NCBI GenBank assembly: GCA_032718475.1
Contig: JAUCBJ010000136.1
Span: 1-54,783, forward strand
From: Nemertoderma westbladi
Taxonomy: Eukaryota > Xenacoelomorpha > Nemertodermatida > Nemertodermatidae
Direction: 5' to 3'
Length of the DNA: 54,783 bases
Shown here: positions 39,301 to 51,786 of the stretch, piece by piece
Layout: each line of letters begins with the position of its first letter
Position numbering within the stretch: position 1 is the stretch's first letter
Notes under the pieces: model-generated
The model's database searches: none
Told to the model about the DNA's origin: nothing
The model's input: the letters and a program-made list of their open reading frames with translations, nothing else
Made by a program: the position numbers and the translations under genes

Positions 39301-41445
39301 GAGGTCCTATATATATAAAATCAATTTATTATTTGAATGGGAGAATATTTTAGGCTCCTTAGGCCAAGGAATGCTTGTTCGCTGTTTACCTCACCGTGGG
39401 TGATCTTCCACAGTAAACCCTTCCACTCCGTACAGCTGCTCTATTTATTATTTAAAGATACAGACACACTTGGAGCCTTCACGAGAGACACATGAACTCG
39501 AAATAATTTTTTCTCGCTTATCCTGAATTTAATTAAAAAGTGTTCTGAGTGTAGAAGAAGAGATTATTGGTACCATCTCACATCCCTTATGTTCAGTTGG
39601 ACAGGTTCGAAAACTAATCAATGTCCGCGTAATATGCTGAGCGAGGAAGAAGAATCCTCGCATGGGTGTTAGCCGGTCAGTATCCCCTGTCTCTTGTTAC
39701 TGTAATGACATTCGAACCTGATTAGTTTGTTTCTTTTATTGATTTAAACTTTCAATGACGCCTCGGAGCGGAAAGAAAACTATTTTAAAATTACATCGCG
39801 TTTTGTGAGAGCGTGGCACCGCACCAGAGCTTAATGATTCCATCCTGCAATTCCAACTCATTGGCCCGCCTTCAGCATAAGCAAAGGCTGGGGGACCAGC
39901 CCGCCGCTTCCATACCAGCATGCGGCGAAAGGCGGGCGGCTGCCAGGCAATTCGGGCCGTGTTTCACAGGCGAACACTATCTACAAGCATGGGAGTTTCC
40001 CGGTTAGTTGTCTCTTCCCCAACAAGAAGCTGGGATCAGCCAATGGCTGTTTGAGTTGTTGAGGCGTTGGGCGTTCCAGGATGGTCCTATGGTATATTAG
40101 GCCGCTTCACCAGTTGGGGCAGTTTTCGATGGCTCATGGCTCTTAGCTATTGGTTCCATGACCGATGATAAAACAGCCTGGCCTGCGAGGCATCCTATTA
40201 CTTGCTGCTTTTATTTTGCTAGAGAAGGTACCGGTAGGGTTCTTTCTGCACACCTATACAGAAGTCCTCTATGCTGTAAGTAATAATTGTCATGTAGGTC
40301 ACATCCCACATTCTAATCACCACGCCCTAATATTAGTGAACACCATAATAACAATACTGTGGAGATTTTATATTGTATTTTGTTTGTATTTGTATTGCAT
40401 TTTTTGGTATTTTTAAGTAATATTCAAACTGTATTTGTATATATATATATACATATATGCATATACCGGTACACAGATGCATCTTGTACGAATCCTATGA
40501 TTTCTGCAATAAACAAAAACTATCGATAGCATATGTAGCATGAAACTAAAACTTTAAGCTGCATATCGTGCGATGTTTCGGAAATTTTTTATGATTACAT
40601 TAGCTGTATTTTATCTGATTTCTCATCAAAATTAAACGGGTGATCTCTGGAAATTTGACAATCTCATAACTTATCATAAACAATTGTACGGAATCCAAAA
40701 TATATTCTTCAAATCACTTTAATAACTAGAAGAGTGATATGATGCGTCATTCTCATTGTCGAAATCAAAATAACGCATCTTACATGATCCATGTAAATAT
40801 AATTTTACAATTATTCTCATAGCCAATGTATTTTAACTGATATTATACTTTTACCTCGATGGTGCAATGTTAATTATTATGGAATCACATTGTTTTTCTT
40901 TTCGAATCGTTCATAGTTGAATTTGAATACACAAGAAATCGAAGGCACGGTGAGTAATTTATTCAATTGAATTTAATTAATCAATTTATAATTCATCTGT
41001 TTTCAATTACTTTTGTTCAAATGGCACAATTCCATTTAAGTATATCCATAATAAATACGCTTGGTATGTCTGTCTGTAATGTTCTTGGTAACTACGCCAC
41101 CTAGTTCAGGAATTCCTTTGTCCTTTGGCGTTATCATTTATAAAGTAACAGTATTCTTTCAGTATGATTGTAGCGTAGTCTACGGTCACGAGAACACCCG
41201 CGATATTTCACTATATTTAAATAAATGTAGGGCTTATTTCACTTTCAGGCTCTCGTTTTATATTTCACTCACTCCTTACACTCGTTCGTGGATATATTCC
41301 TATTCGAGAAGAAGTGAAATGCAATGTTACTTTATTTAAATCGAATATAAAGTTATTATTTGTGATATTGATTGTTTTTATTCATATATGTTTTTAATTG
41401 ACCCCGCCCTACTCCATATGATTGGAATAAAATCGAATATAATGT
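36341..41445. other. No recognisable gene; AT-rich with one GC-rich block
   Basis: Scattered short ORFs have no recognisable similarity. GATTGA-type short repeats occur near 36530-36660 and 37555-37605. A GC-rich block at about 39800-40170 stands out in composition but is not identified. A (TA)n run is near 40440. Confidence 0.5.
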
Positions 41446-41447
41446 TA

Positions 41448-42368
41448 AGGTGAGAATGTACCTTTGGGGGTTTAATGGTGAAAAACCGTATCATATCTAT
41501 TTTGTTTTTGACTTATGTATTGTTTTATGGCACGGTATCTCATAAACAAAGGACTATTTTTAACATTTTGCACAGAACCAAAGTTCTACTGTCGGTCTGT
41601 CTGTCAGACTGTCGGTCTGTCTGTCAATATATATAAGGTAACTCAATTTATCGCTGCTATGGGGTTTTCCTGGTCGTTGATTTCAATTCTGGTGTCATTT
41701 TTGATGTTTGGCGGAATCTAGTATCTTTGTCTGTTTGTAGTGTGCTTCCTTATATTTTGATGGACAGACAGACAGACAACATACATACATGCAGACAGAC
41801 GGTCTAGATTATGTCTAACTTTAAAACTAATAAAGGGAATGAAAACAGTGGCCATGAAAACCCCCCATATCGGAAATTTTATTTAGCTGGTCTGCCTCCT
41901 TATATTTTGAAAATTCCGCCATTTAAATTTTAAATAAAATTGGCGGTAAGATTTGAAAACTTTAAAGGGGTTTTTCTCAGCATTTATTTTTTCGAGTTTT
42001 TTTTTGGAGACAAAGGTACACATTTCGCGAGAACGGCTTGATAAAATTTGCTAAAATTGTTGTGGTGCCCTATTGTTATCCCCGCTGTGTTTGGTACCAG
42101 CATCTAGGCAATCAACATATGTTAACATCTTTTTAACATGTTTTTTTTTTTTTTAATAAAAATAACTTATTTTATCTGAAAACTGCCATTTAAGATCACA
42201 AAAAGTGCAATATTACACGAAAAATTGGTGCCCTACCCAGTGAAAACTTTAGAACCAGACTACCCCCAACACTGACAAACAATATGGAAAAATTTCAGAT
42301 GAAACCACCAAAGTCTTTTCGAGAAATAATTTGTAAGAAGTAATTTGTCTAGGTATACATTCTCACCT
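41448..42368. mobile_element. Tc1/mariner-type MITE with TA target duplication
   Basis: Inverted ends begin AGGTGAGAATGTA (left) and read AGGTGAGAATGTATACCT from the right. TA flanks both sides (41446-41447 and 42369-42370). The 921-bp interior has no transposase. It carries a GTCTGTCTGTC cluster near 41592-41625 and a GACAGACAGACAG cluster near 41763-41803, forming an internal inverted pair. Confidence 0.8.
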
Positions 42369-42639
42369 TAAAAACATACTTTTGACGGTAATCGGCTGTT
42401 ATTGCCTCCTATCCCGAATCCACCTGAATACTTCTGTAATGTAATGTATTATAATATATGCCTTTACCTACACCGAACATGTGTTGAATATCAAAATTAT
42501 CTAAAGTACTAGAAAGCCTGTGGCCCTTCGGGCCACAGTTTCTAGTGAATGTGCAGATGATATATGAATGTGTGGGAGATTGGAGAACTGCATACGGAAC
42601 AGACACCATCATTAAATAAAACACCACCCCCATAAGAGA

Positions 42640-43620
42640 TAACTGTCAAGTTTCAACTTTAAGCAGATTGTAAATAACAAAATTTCCAGAAAATGTTCAC
42701 TTTCAGACATTTCACCCTCTACTTGCGGACTGGTGAAATGCAGGCGGCGCTGCAGTTCTGTTGAGATGGAGTTTATGGTGAAGTAAGATGCCTGCCTGTC
42801 AAGTTTGAGTTTAAACAGATTGTAAATAACAAAATTGGTGTAGATTTTCACATTCAGACATTTCACCCTCTAGTGGTTGACAGAAGAACTGTAGACTATT
42901 CTGGGACTCCGTAAAGATACAGCCTTTGCTGTAGTAGATACCTGCCAAGTTTCAGCTCAGAACGACTATAAAGAACCAAATGGTTTGAGGTTTTCACCAT
43001 CAGACAATTCGCCCTCTAGCGGCAGATGGGGGAAATGTATACGACTCTGCGACTCAGTAAAGATACAGCCTATGCAGTAGTAGATGCCTACCAAATTTCA
43101 GTCTAAATCGATTGTAAATAACAAAGTTGGAGAAGATGTTATCTTTCAGACATTTCACCCTCTAGTGGTAGACTGGGGAACTGTAGAGGACTCTGCAAAT
43201 ACGTAAAGATACAGCCTATGCTGTGGTAGATAGACACCTGCCAAGTTTCAGCGGAAAAGGAATAAAAAAGAACCAAATGGGATGACGTTTTCACTATCAG
43301 ACAATTCGCCCTCTAGCGGCAGACTGTGGAACTGTAGACGACTCCGCAAAGATATAGCCTATGATGTAGTAGATGCCTACCAAGTTTCAGACAAAGCGGA
43401 TTGTAAATAACAACGTTGGAGAAGATGTTAACTTTCAGACATTTAGCCCTCTAGCGGTAGACTGGGGAACTGTAGACAACTCAGTGACTCCGGAAATATA
43501 CAGCCTATGCTGCATTAGATAGCTACCATGTTTCAGCTCAATAGCATTAAAAACAACCAAATGAGATTAGGTTATAACTATCGGACAAATCGCCCTCTAT
43601 AGCAGCAGACGGGGGGAACT
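42640..43620. repeat. About 145-bp satellite, first block
   Basis: Landmark words CACTTTCAGACATTTC-CCCTCTAG-GG recur at about 42708, 42865, 43006, 43152, 43304, 43441 and 43585, giving a period of 137-157 bp. Other shared words are AGATACAGCCTATGCTGTAG and CCAAGTTTCAG. Copies are diverged. The block is interrupted by unrelated sequence at 43630-43900. Confidence 0.9.
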
Positions 43621-43919
43621 TCAGACGGCTCTGAGTATTACGTTGTAACGAGTTAGGGCGAGACCTATCTAACGAGCTATAGTAAGCGAGATTTCATCGA
43701 GATTAGATGTATAATATTAGATAAAATAATAATACAGTAAGTAGGCCTACATAAATAATCACTTTACTACAGTAAAACAATAAAAAAACTAAAATGTTAT
43801 AAACCTCTCCTTCCATGCAGCCAATGATTGAGAAAGCAGAATTAGTCTTGGACAGTTCGCAATAGACAACCCACCCCAATCAACACTCTAGCCTGGCTTG
43901 CTACTTCACTTTCACTTTC

Positions 43920-44740
43920 GGTTTTCACTTTCAGACATTTCGCCCCCTAGCGGCCGAATGGAGAACTGCAGTTTGTTCGGCGTACTCCCCTGACACACAC
44001 CCTATGGTGTAATACACATCTGCCAAGTGTCAGCCTAAAAGCATTATTAATAACGAAATGGGATAAGGTTTTCACTTTCAGACATTGGGCCCCTAAGCGG
44101 TAGACTGGATAAATGCAGACTGGTTCTAGCTCCTCCCCAAACACACAGTCTATGATGTAGTAGACCTCTGACAAGTATCAGCTTAAAAGCATGTTAAACA
44201 TCGAAATGGGAGAAGGTTTTCACGTTCAGACATTTCGCCCCCTAGCGGCCGAATAGAGAACTGCAGGTTGTTCGGCGTCCTCTCCAGACCCAACCCTATG
44301 GTGTAATACACATCTGTCAAGTGTCAGCCTAAAGCATATTAATAACGAAATGGGATAAGGTTTTCACTTTCAGACATTTGGCCCCCCAGCGGTAGACTGG
44401 AGAAATGAAGACTGGTTCTAGCTCCTCCCCAAACACGCAGTCTTAGTGTAGTAGACCTCAGCCAAGTATCAGCAAAAAAGCATCATAAACAACGAAATGG
44501 GTGAAGATTTTCACTTTCAGACATTGCGCCCCCTAGCGGCAGACAGAGGAATTGCAGATTGCTCAGAGTTCTACACAAACACGCAGTCTATGGTGTAGCA
44601 GACCTCTGTCAAGTATCAGCAAAAAAGCAACATAAACAACGAAATGGGAGAAGGTTTTCAGTTTCTGACATTTCGCCCCCTAGCGACAGACTGGAGAACT
44701 GCAGATTGATCAGTGTCCTCCCAAACACACAGTCTATGGT
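43920..44740. repeat. About 145-bp satellite, second block with dimeric order
   Basis: Landmarks at about 43937, 44083, 44230, 44378, 44523 and 44667 give a regular 144-148-bp period. Units alternate between a CGCCCCCTAGCGGCCGAAT type with TTGTTCGGCGT and a type with GCGGTAGACTGG and TGGTTCTAGCTCCTCC. The true repeat is therefore a dimer of about 293 bp in the first four units. Confidence 0.9.
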
Positions 44741-47700
44741 CAGGAACATCATTTAGAACAGATTGAGTCTGTTGGTGCAACCGCTGTTATAGAGTTTCCT
44801 GCTGGTTGACAAATTTGGCTGAAAATGGTTATGAAATAATAGACCAATTTGACCACAAATACGCATTCAAGCAGAAATGGTGCATAAAATTAGCGTCGAT
44901 ATAACGACGTTTCGCGTCCCTGTGCTGGGGGCAGTCTGCATCACGTAGATGCGCATCAAAAAGTACCATAATAGTCGCGACCCAACGTGAGTGACAGAAT
45001 GAACTGCTAGGCCTACTGCACTACCGCGGTACCAAATTCACGAAATTTGCATTCACGCAAACAAACACTTAAAATAAGACTCGAGATAGTGACAGTGCAC
45101 GTGCTCGTGACGAGAGCTTTCGTTCGATGTATCGCGAGCTCCGATTGGTGCTTGTGTGTAGAAACGTATAGCTTGGGCAGACAAACAAACAGACAGACAC
45201 ATGATATTTATATATACTAGAAAGACTAGACTGTTGTGCTTGTCATTTGATTTGCACAATATATTCCGGAGATACCGTAAACAGGCACATGACATTAGTG
45301 AAGGTAAAGTGAAAGCCTTGAAGACAATCTACTTGAATGGAGGAGGTATAAGGTTGAAAGGAAGCTTTGAAAACAATTGGCAAAGAAGCCTCTTTATGAG
45401 ACAGGAAATTACTTCCTTTAAAAGCGAATTCCTTCCAGATGCCATCTTCGTTTTAATTGAAGAAATCAAAAGCTTCTTGTGGGCAGTTGCGGCCTTATAG
45501 TTCCTTTAATTAAAAAGATCTGTTACCCTTGAGGGGCAATTTTTTGTCACCGGAACCGAACATATTAAATCAATAATACTCAATCGGAGGCTAATGGTCA
45601 GATGGGGAACTTCTCACCACCTCACTGAATGCACACCGAGGCATCTAAGACAATTGCATCACTCATACGCACATGGTATCACTCACTGCCTTACTGCTTT
45701 ACACCATAACTGCGGGGCATATGCTTCCTATTTTATCATTCCTCCAATCTCTGTCCAATCAATCTTAGTCTCATGGTTCTATGGAAATCTAGGTGATTAA
45801 CGTATTCAAAACAATTTTATATTTTTCCTATTTCTCTCCTACTTCGCAATTTGGAACACATGCTCGCCACGTTTTCGATAATGTTAGTAAAACTGTATTT
45901 TAGTTATATATCTCAAATGTGACTAGGTATGTTGGTGATCATAATATCCGGGGGGGCAGAGGCCAAATCTGGGGGGGGGGGGGGCAAACCCTTAACTGGG
46001 TTTTTGGGTGGGATACAGCGAAGTGAGAGTTAATTTAGTACATAAAGTAAACTCAATATTGTTGAAGAGCGTGTGGGGCGAGCCACGAAGTTGGCGGAGC
46101 CTTGGCGAACTGACACTGTTAAGGAGTATGTCAATAATGGCAAATAGTTGTTGACGTAACAATTTCATTAACGTAACATTCAAATAACTTTGTCAGATTT
46201 AAAGCTGTCGAATTGAAAATTTGTAGGCATAAATATGTCCAAAACTTGACATTATTTAGCGACTTTTTACATCAACAGTTCAGCAGTCTCCCGCTAGATT
46301 GCTACATGTCTAAGCAATAAATGTCCTCCCATTTCTTTGCTTTTAATCCGTTTCAGCGGAAACTTGGCAGAATTGTACTAGACCATTTGCTGTGTCATTT
46401 AATCTTTTTCTGAGGTCTTAAATCGACTGCAGTTTTCCAGACTGCCTCTAGGTGTAAAGTGATCAAGGGACATCTTCTTAGATTTTGCTTAAATTTCTTT
46501 CGCGTTGACATTTACATAATTTATGTCACGTGCTGCGCGAAGGACCCACTTCAGGTATAATATGGTTAAGGTTAAGTTACAACAAATTATATATATGGAT
46601 ACAGTACCAGCGCAAGCAACCCTCAACACCTAGACTTTTAGCTGCAAGCTGGCTCCCAAATTACAGACAAATAGACAATGGGTCAACAACAAACAACCCA
46701 TGGTAGCCAATGAGAGAACCTGGAGCTTTCTGGTATTTTTAGTAATTACAGGTAGGTAGCTTATTAATGTCATGTAGTATTATATAATTGGACCAAAATG
46801 GGATGGTGGGGAGTCCGGTTAGTGTGTAAAAGTGTGTATCCTATTATAAGTGTATCAATATGTATCCAATAATATTGTTCACTGGGGTCAACAACAACAA
46901 TATTATTATTAATTAATTGTGAACAAGACGAATGAACAAGACATGTCTGGGGGGCAGTGGGACTTGTCTGGTGGGGCAGTGCCCCCAAAGCCCCCCCCCC
47001 CCCCCCCCGCACGATACGGGCCTGGAGGGTAATGGAGGGTAATTTTCGATCCATTCAAATACACATTTAATCTGAATCATTTCATACGTGGCTTATACTG
47101 TACAATATCAATTGAAAACGAAGAGTCTTTGGCGTCTTTTGACACTACATTTAATTAAATTCATGGATGAACAATCGTTAATGAACATGATGAACTTTGA
47201 TAAAATGCTGTTCACAATTGTAAACTCGGCAGATTGCCTGACCTTTATGCAAGCACTCAGCTTATTGCATTCGCAGTATTGCAGCTTACTCCATTAAGTA
47301 GGGTAAACATACCGACCGCTCTTACTCGATTCATGGCTCCTTGTTACCACTTATTCAATTGTTTCAATTCAAACTAGCCCAACAATTTTTTCTCGCACCG
47401 GCACCAACCTTGTTGCGCCACCTGTTTTAAAAAACTTTGCAGCCCCCAACCCCAAATAATGAAACAACAAAGTTATTCAGCTTAAAGTAATGGAAGTTTC
47501 CATCTTTATTATATCTTAGTTGCGGAGTCTGCATGTGCCATCTGTCGCCTATGCTAGCCTACCGGTACAGATATACTTTATTCATAATTATACACGAATG
47601 GTATACTGATTAGTTTGTTTGTCAAGCTATATATTTCATGGGAATAATTATTCTTCTAAACGAATCAATTCCAATTGTCTAATTTATTTGCCTCAATCTC

Positions 47701-48020
47701 CAAACCCAGAGCCGCAGCCGGCGCACCTGTTATTCCTATATGTAAATTAGTAAATATATGAAACGGATAGTTATTAGCTTAACTCACTCATCCACCCCAA
47801 ATCGCCCCACTTCAATTGCACTGATGATAAACTCTTTCGCAAATAGTTATCTTACAGGCGGTACCTTAAAGCGGTCCCTTTCGGTCTATAGAGTACTATC
47901 GTCGTTCCCCCAGATAGGGCAAAATTACAGTGGAATCTATGTGGGGGGAGCGATGTAGGTATATGAGCTTATTGTGAAATATAATTTGCGTGGGGGGACT
48001 CAGCAATTCTCCATTGGAAC
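44741..48020. other. No recognisable gene; contains G/C homopolymers
   Basis: Several short ORFs (for example 45201-45500 +) have no recognisable similarity and lie among non-coding-looking DNA. Poly-G near 45971 and poly-C near 46989-47008 occur here, the latter next to GGGCCTGGAGG. Confidence 0.5.
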
Positions 48021-51000
48021 CTACCGGTTCCATGGTTCCGCTCTGTGACGAACTACCTGTTCAATGGTTCCGGTCTGTGACGAACTACCGGCTCAATGGT
48101 TCCGCTCTGCGACGAACTACCGCTACCGGTTCAATGGTTCCTCTCTGTGACGAACTACCGGTTCCATTGTTCCGCTCTGTGACGAACTACCTGTTCAATG
48201 GTTCCGCTCTGTGACGAACTACCGGTTCCATTGTTCCGCTCTGTGACGAACTACCGGTTCCATTGTTCCGCTCTGTGACGAACTACCTGTTCAATGGTTC
48301 CGCTCTGTGACGAACTACCGGTTCCATTGTTCCGCTCTGTGACGAACTACCGGTTCCATTGTTCCGCTCTGTGACGAACTACCTGTTCAATGGTTCCGGT
48401 CTGTGACGAACTACCGGCTCAATGGTTCCGCTCTGCGACGAACTACCGCTACCGGTTCAATGGTTCCTCTCTGTGACGAACTACCGGTTCCATTGTTCCG
48501 CTCTGTGACGAACTACCTGTTCAATGGTTCCGCTCTGTGACGAACTACCGGTTCCATTGTTCCGCTCTGTGACGAACTACCGGTTCCATTGTTCCGCTCT
48601 GTGACGAACTACCTGTTCAATGGTTCCGGTCTGTGACGAACTACCGGTTCAATGGTTCCGCTCTTTGACGAACTACCGGTTCCATGGTTCCGCTCTGTGA
48701 CGAACTACCGGTTCAATGGTTCTGCTATGTGACGAACTACCGGTTCAATGGTTCTGCTCATTTGAGGAACTACCGCTACCGGTTCAATGGTTCTGCTCTG
48801 TGACGAACTACCGGTTCAATGGTTCCGCTCTGTGATGAACTACCGGTTCAATGGTTCTGCTCTGTGACGAACTACCTGTTCCATTGTTCCGCTCTGTGAC
48901 GAACTACCGGTTCAATGGTTCCGCTCTGTGACGAACTACCGGTTCAATGGTTCTGCTCTGTGACGAACTACCGGTTCCATTGTTCCGCTCTGTGGCGAAC
49001 TACCGGCTCAATGGTTCCTCTCTGTGACGAACTACCGGTTCAATGGTTCCGCTCTATGACGAACTACCGGTTCAATGGTTCCGCTCTGTGACGAACTAAC
49101 GGTTCAATGGTTCTGCTCTGTGACGAACTACCGGTTCCATTGTCCCGCTCTGTGACGAACTACCGCTTCAATGGTTCCGCTCTGTGACGAACTACCGGTT
49201 CAATGGTTCTGCTCTGTGACGAACTACCGGTTCAATGGTTCCGCTCTGTGACGAACTACCGGTTCCATTGTTCCGCTCTGTGACGAACTACCGGTTCAAT
49301 GGTTCCGCTCTTTGACGAACTACCGGTTCCATTGTTCCGCTCTGTGACGAACTACCGGTTCAATGGTTCTGTTCTGTGACGAACTACCGGTTCAATGGTT
49401 CTGCTCTGTGACGAACTACCGCTTCCATGGTTCCGCTATGTGACGAACTACCGGTTCCATGGTTCTGCTATGTGACGAACTACCGGTTCAATGGTTCCGC
49501 TCTGTGAAGAACTACCGGTTCAATGGTTCTGCTCTGTGACGAACTACCGGTTCATTGGTTCTGCTCTGTCACGAACTACCTGTTCAATGGTTCTGCTCTG
49601 TGACGAACTACCGGTTCAATGGTTCCGCTCTTTGACGAACTACCGGTTCAATGGTTCTGCTCTGTGACGAACTACCTGTTCAATGGTTCCGCTCTGTGAC
49701 GAACTACCTTTTCAATGGTTCCGCTCTGTGACGAACTACCGGTTGATTGGTTCTACTCTGTGACGAACTAAGGGTTCAATGGTTCTGCTCTGTGACGAAC
49801 TACCGGTTCCATGGTTCCGCTATGTGACGAACACCGGTTCCATGGTTCTGCTATGTGACGAACTACCGGTTCAATGGTTCCGCTCTTTGACGAACTACCG
49901 GTTCAATGGTTCCGCTATGTGACGAACTACCGGTTCCATGGTTCTGCTATGTGACGAACTACCGGTTCAATGGTTCCGCTCTGTGACGAACTACCGGTTC
50001 CATGGTTCTGCTATGTGACGAACTACCGGCTCAATGGTTCCGCTCTTTGACGAACTACCGGTTCAATGGTTCCGCTCTGTGACGAACTACCGGTTCCATG
50101 GTTCCGCTATGTGACGAACTACCGGTTCAATGGTTCTGCTCTGTGACGAACTACCGGTTCAACGGTTCCGCTCTTTGACGAACTACCGGTTCCATGGTTC
50201 CGCTCTGTGACGAAATACCGGTTCAATGGTTCCGCTCTGTGACGAACTACCGGTTCCATGGTTCCGCTCTGTGATGAACTACCGGTTCAATGGTTCTGCT
50301 CATTTGACAAACTACCGCTACCGGTTCAATAGATCCGCTCTGTGACGAACTACCTGTTCAATGGTTCCGCTCTTTGACGAACTACCTGTTCAATGGTTCC
50401 GCTCTGTGACGAACTACCGGTCCAATGGTTCTGCTCTGTGACGAACTACCGGTTCAATGGTTCTGCTATGTGACGAACAACCGGTTCAATGGTTCTGCTA
50501 TGTGACGAACTACCGGTTCAATGGTTCTGCTCTGTGACGAACTACCTGTTCAATGGTTCTGCTCTGTGACGAACTACCGGTTCCATGGTTCCGCTCTGTG
50601 ACGAACTACCGGTTCAATGGTTCTGCTATGTGACGAACTACCGGTATAATGGTTCTGCTATATGACGAACTACCGGTTCAATGGTTCTGCTCTGTGACGA
50701 ACTACCGGTTCAATGGTTCTGCTCTGTGACGAACTACCGGTTCAACGGTTCCGCTCTTTGACGAACTACCGGTTCAATGGTTCCGCTCTGTGACGAACAA
50801 CCGGTCCAATGGTTCCGATCTGTGACGAACTACCGGTTCCATGGTTCCGCTCTGTGACGAACTACCGGTTCAATGGTTCCGCTCTGTGACGAACTACCGG
50901 TTCAATGGTTCCGCTCTGTGACGAACTACCGGTTCCATGGTTCTGCTCTGTGACGAACTACCGGTTCCATGGTTCCGCTCTGTGACGAAATACCGGTTCA

Positions 51001-51786
51001 ATGGTTCTGCTCTGTGACGAACTACCGGTTCAATCGTTCTGCTCTGTGACGAACTACCGGTTCCATGGTTCCGCTCTGTGACGAACTACCGGTTCAATGG
51101 TTCTGCTCTGTGACGAACTACCGGTTCAATGGTTCTGCTCTGTGACGAACTACCGGTTCCATGGTACCGCTCTGTGACGAACTACCTGTTCAATGGTTCC
51201 GCTCTGTGACGAACTACCGGTCCCATGGTTCCGCTCTGTGACGAACTACCGGTTCAATGGTTCTGCTCTGTGACGAACTACCGGTTCAATGGTTCTGCTC
51301 TGTGACGAACTACCGGTTCAATGGTTCTGCTCTGTGACGAACTACCGGTTCAATTGTTCCGCCCTGTGACGAACTACCGGTTCAATGGTTCCGCTCTTTG
51401 ACGAACTACCGGTTCAATGGTTCTGCTCTGTGACGAACTACCGGTTCAATGGTTCTGCTATGTGACGAACTACCGGTTCAATGGTTCCGCTCTGTGACGA
51501 ACTACCGGTTCCATGGTTCCGCTCTGTGACGAACTACCGGTTCAATGGTTCCGCTATATGACGAACTACCGGTTCAATGGTTCCGCTCTGTGACGAACTA
51601 CCGGTTCAATGGTTCCGCTCTGTGACGAACTACCGGTTCAATGGTTCTGCTATGTGACGAACTACTGGTTCCATGGTTCCGCTCTGTGACGAAATACCGG
51701 TTCAATGGTTCTGCTCTGTGACGAACTACCTGTTCAATGGTTCTGCTTTGTGTCGAACTACCGGTTCAATAATTCCGCCCTGTGAT
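48021..51786. repeat. 32-bp minisatellite, about 117 units
   Basis: The core CTCTGTGACGAACTACCGGT repeats every 32 bp over about 3.8 kb. Variant positions (TTCAATGG/TTCCATGG/TTCCATTG, CCGCTC/CTGCTC/CTGCTA) combine in many ways. Near the left end a block recurs at a spacing of 326 bp, revealing a higher-order repeat. The period is not a multiple of three, and stops occur in all frames, so it is non-coding. Confidence 0.98.

Noticed and set aside
45201-45500. 99-codon ORF as a gene
   Set aside because: It has no recognisable motif, no neighbours and ordinary non-coding composition. A long chance ORF is more likely.
26132-51786. Tandem arrays as CRISPR loci
   Set aside because: Units are directly adjacent with no unique spacers, no cas genes are present, and the DNA is animal. 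These are ordinary satellites.
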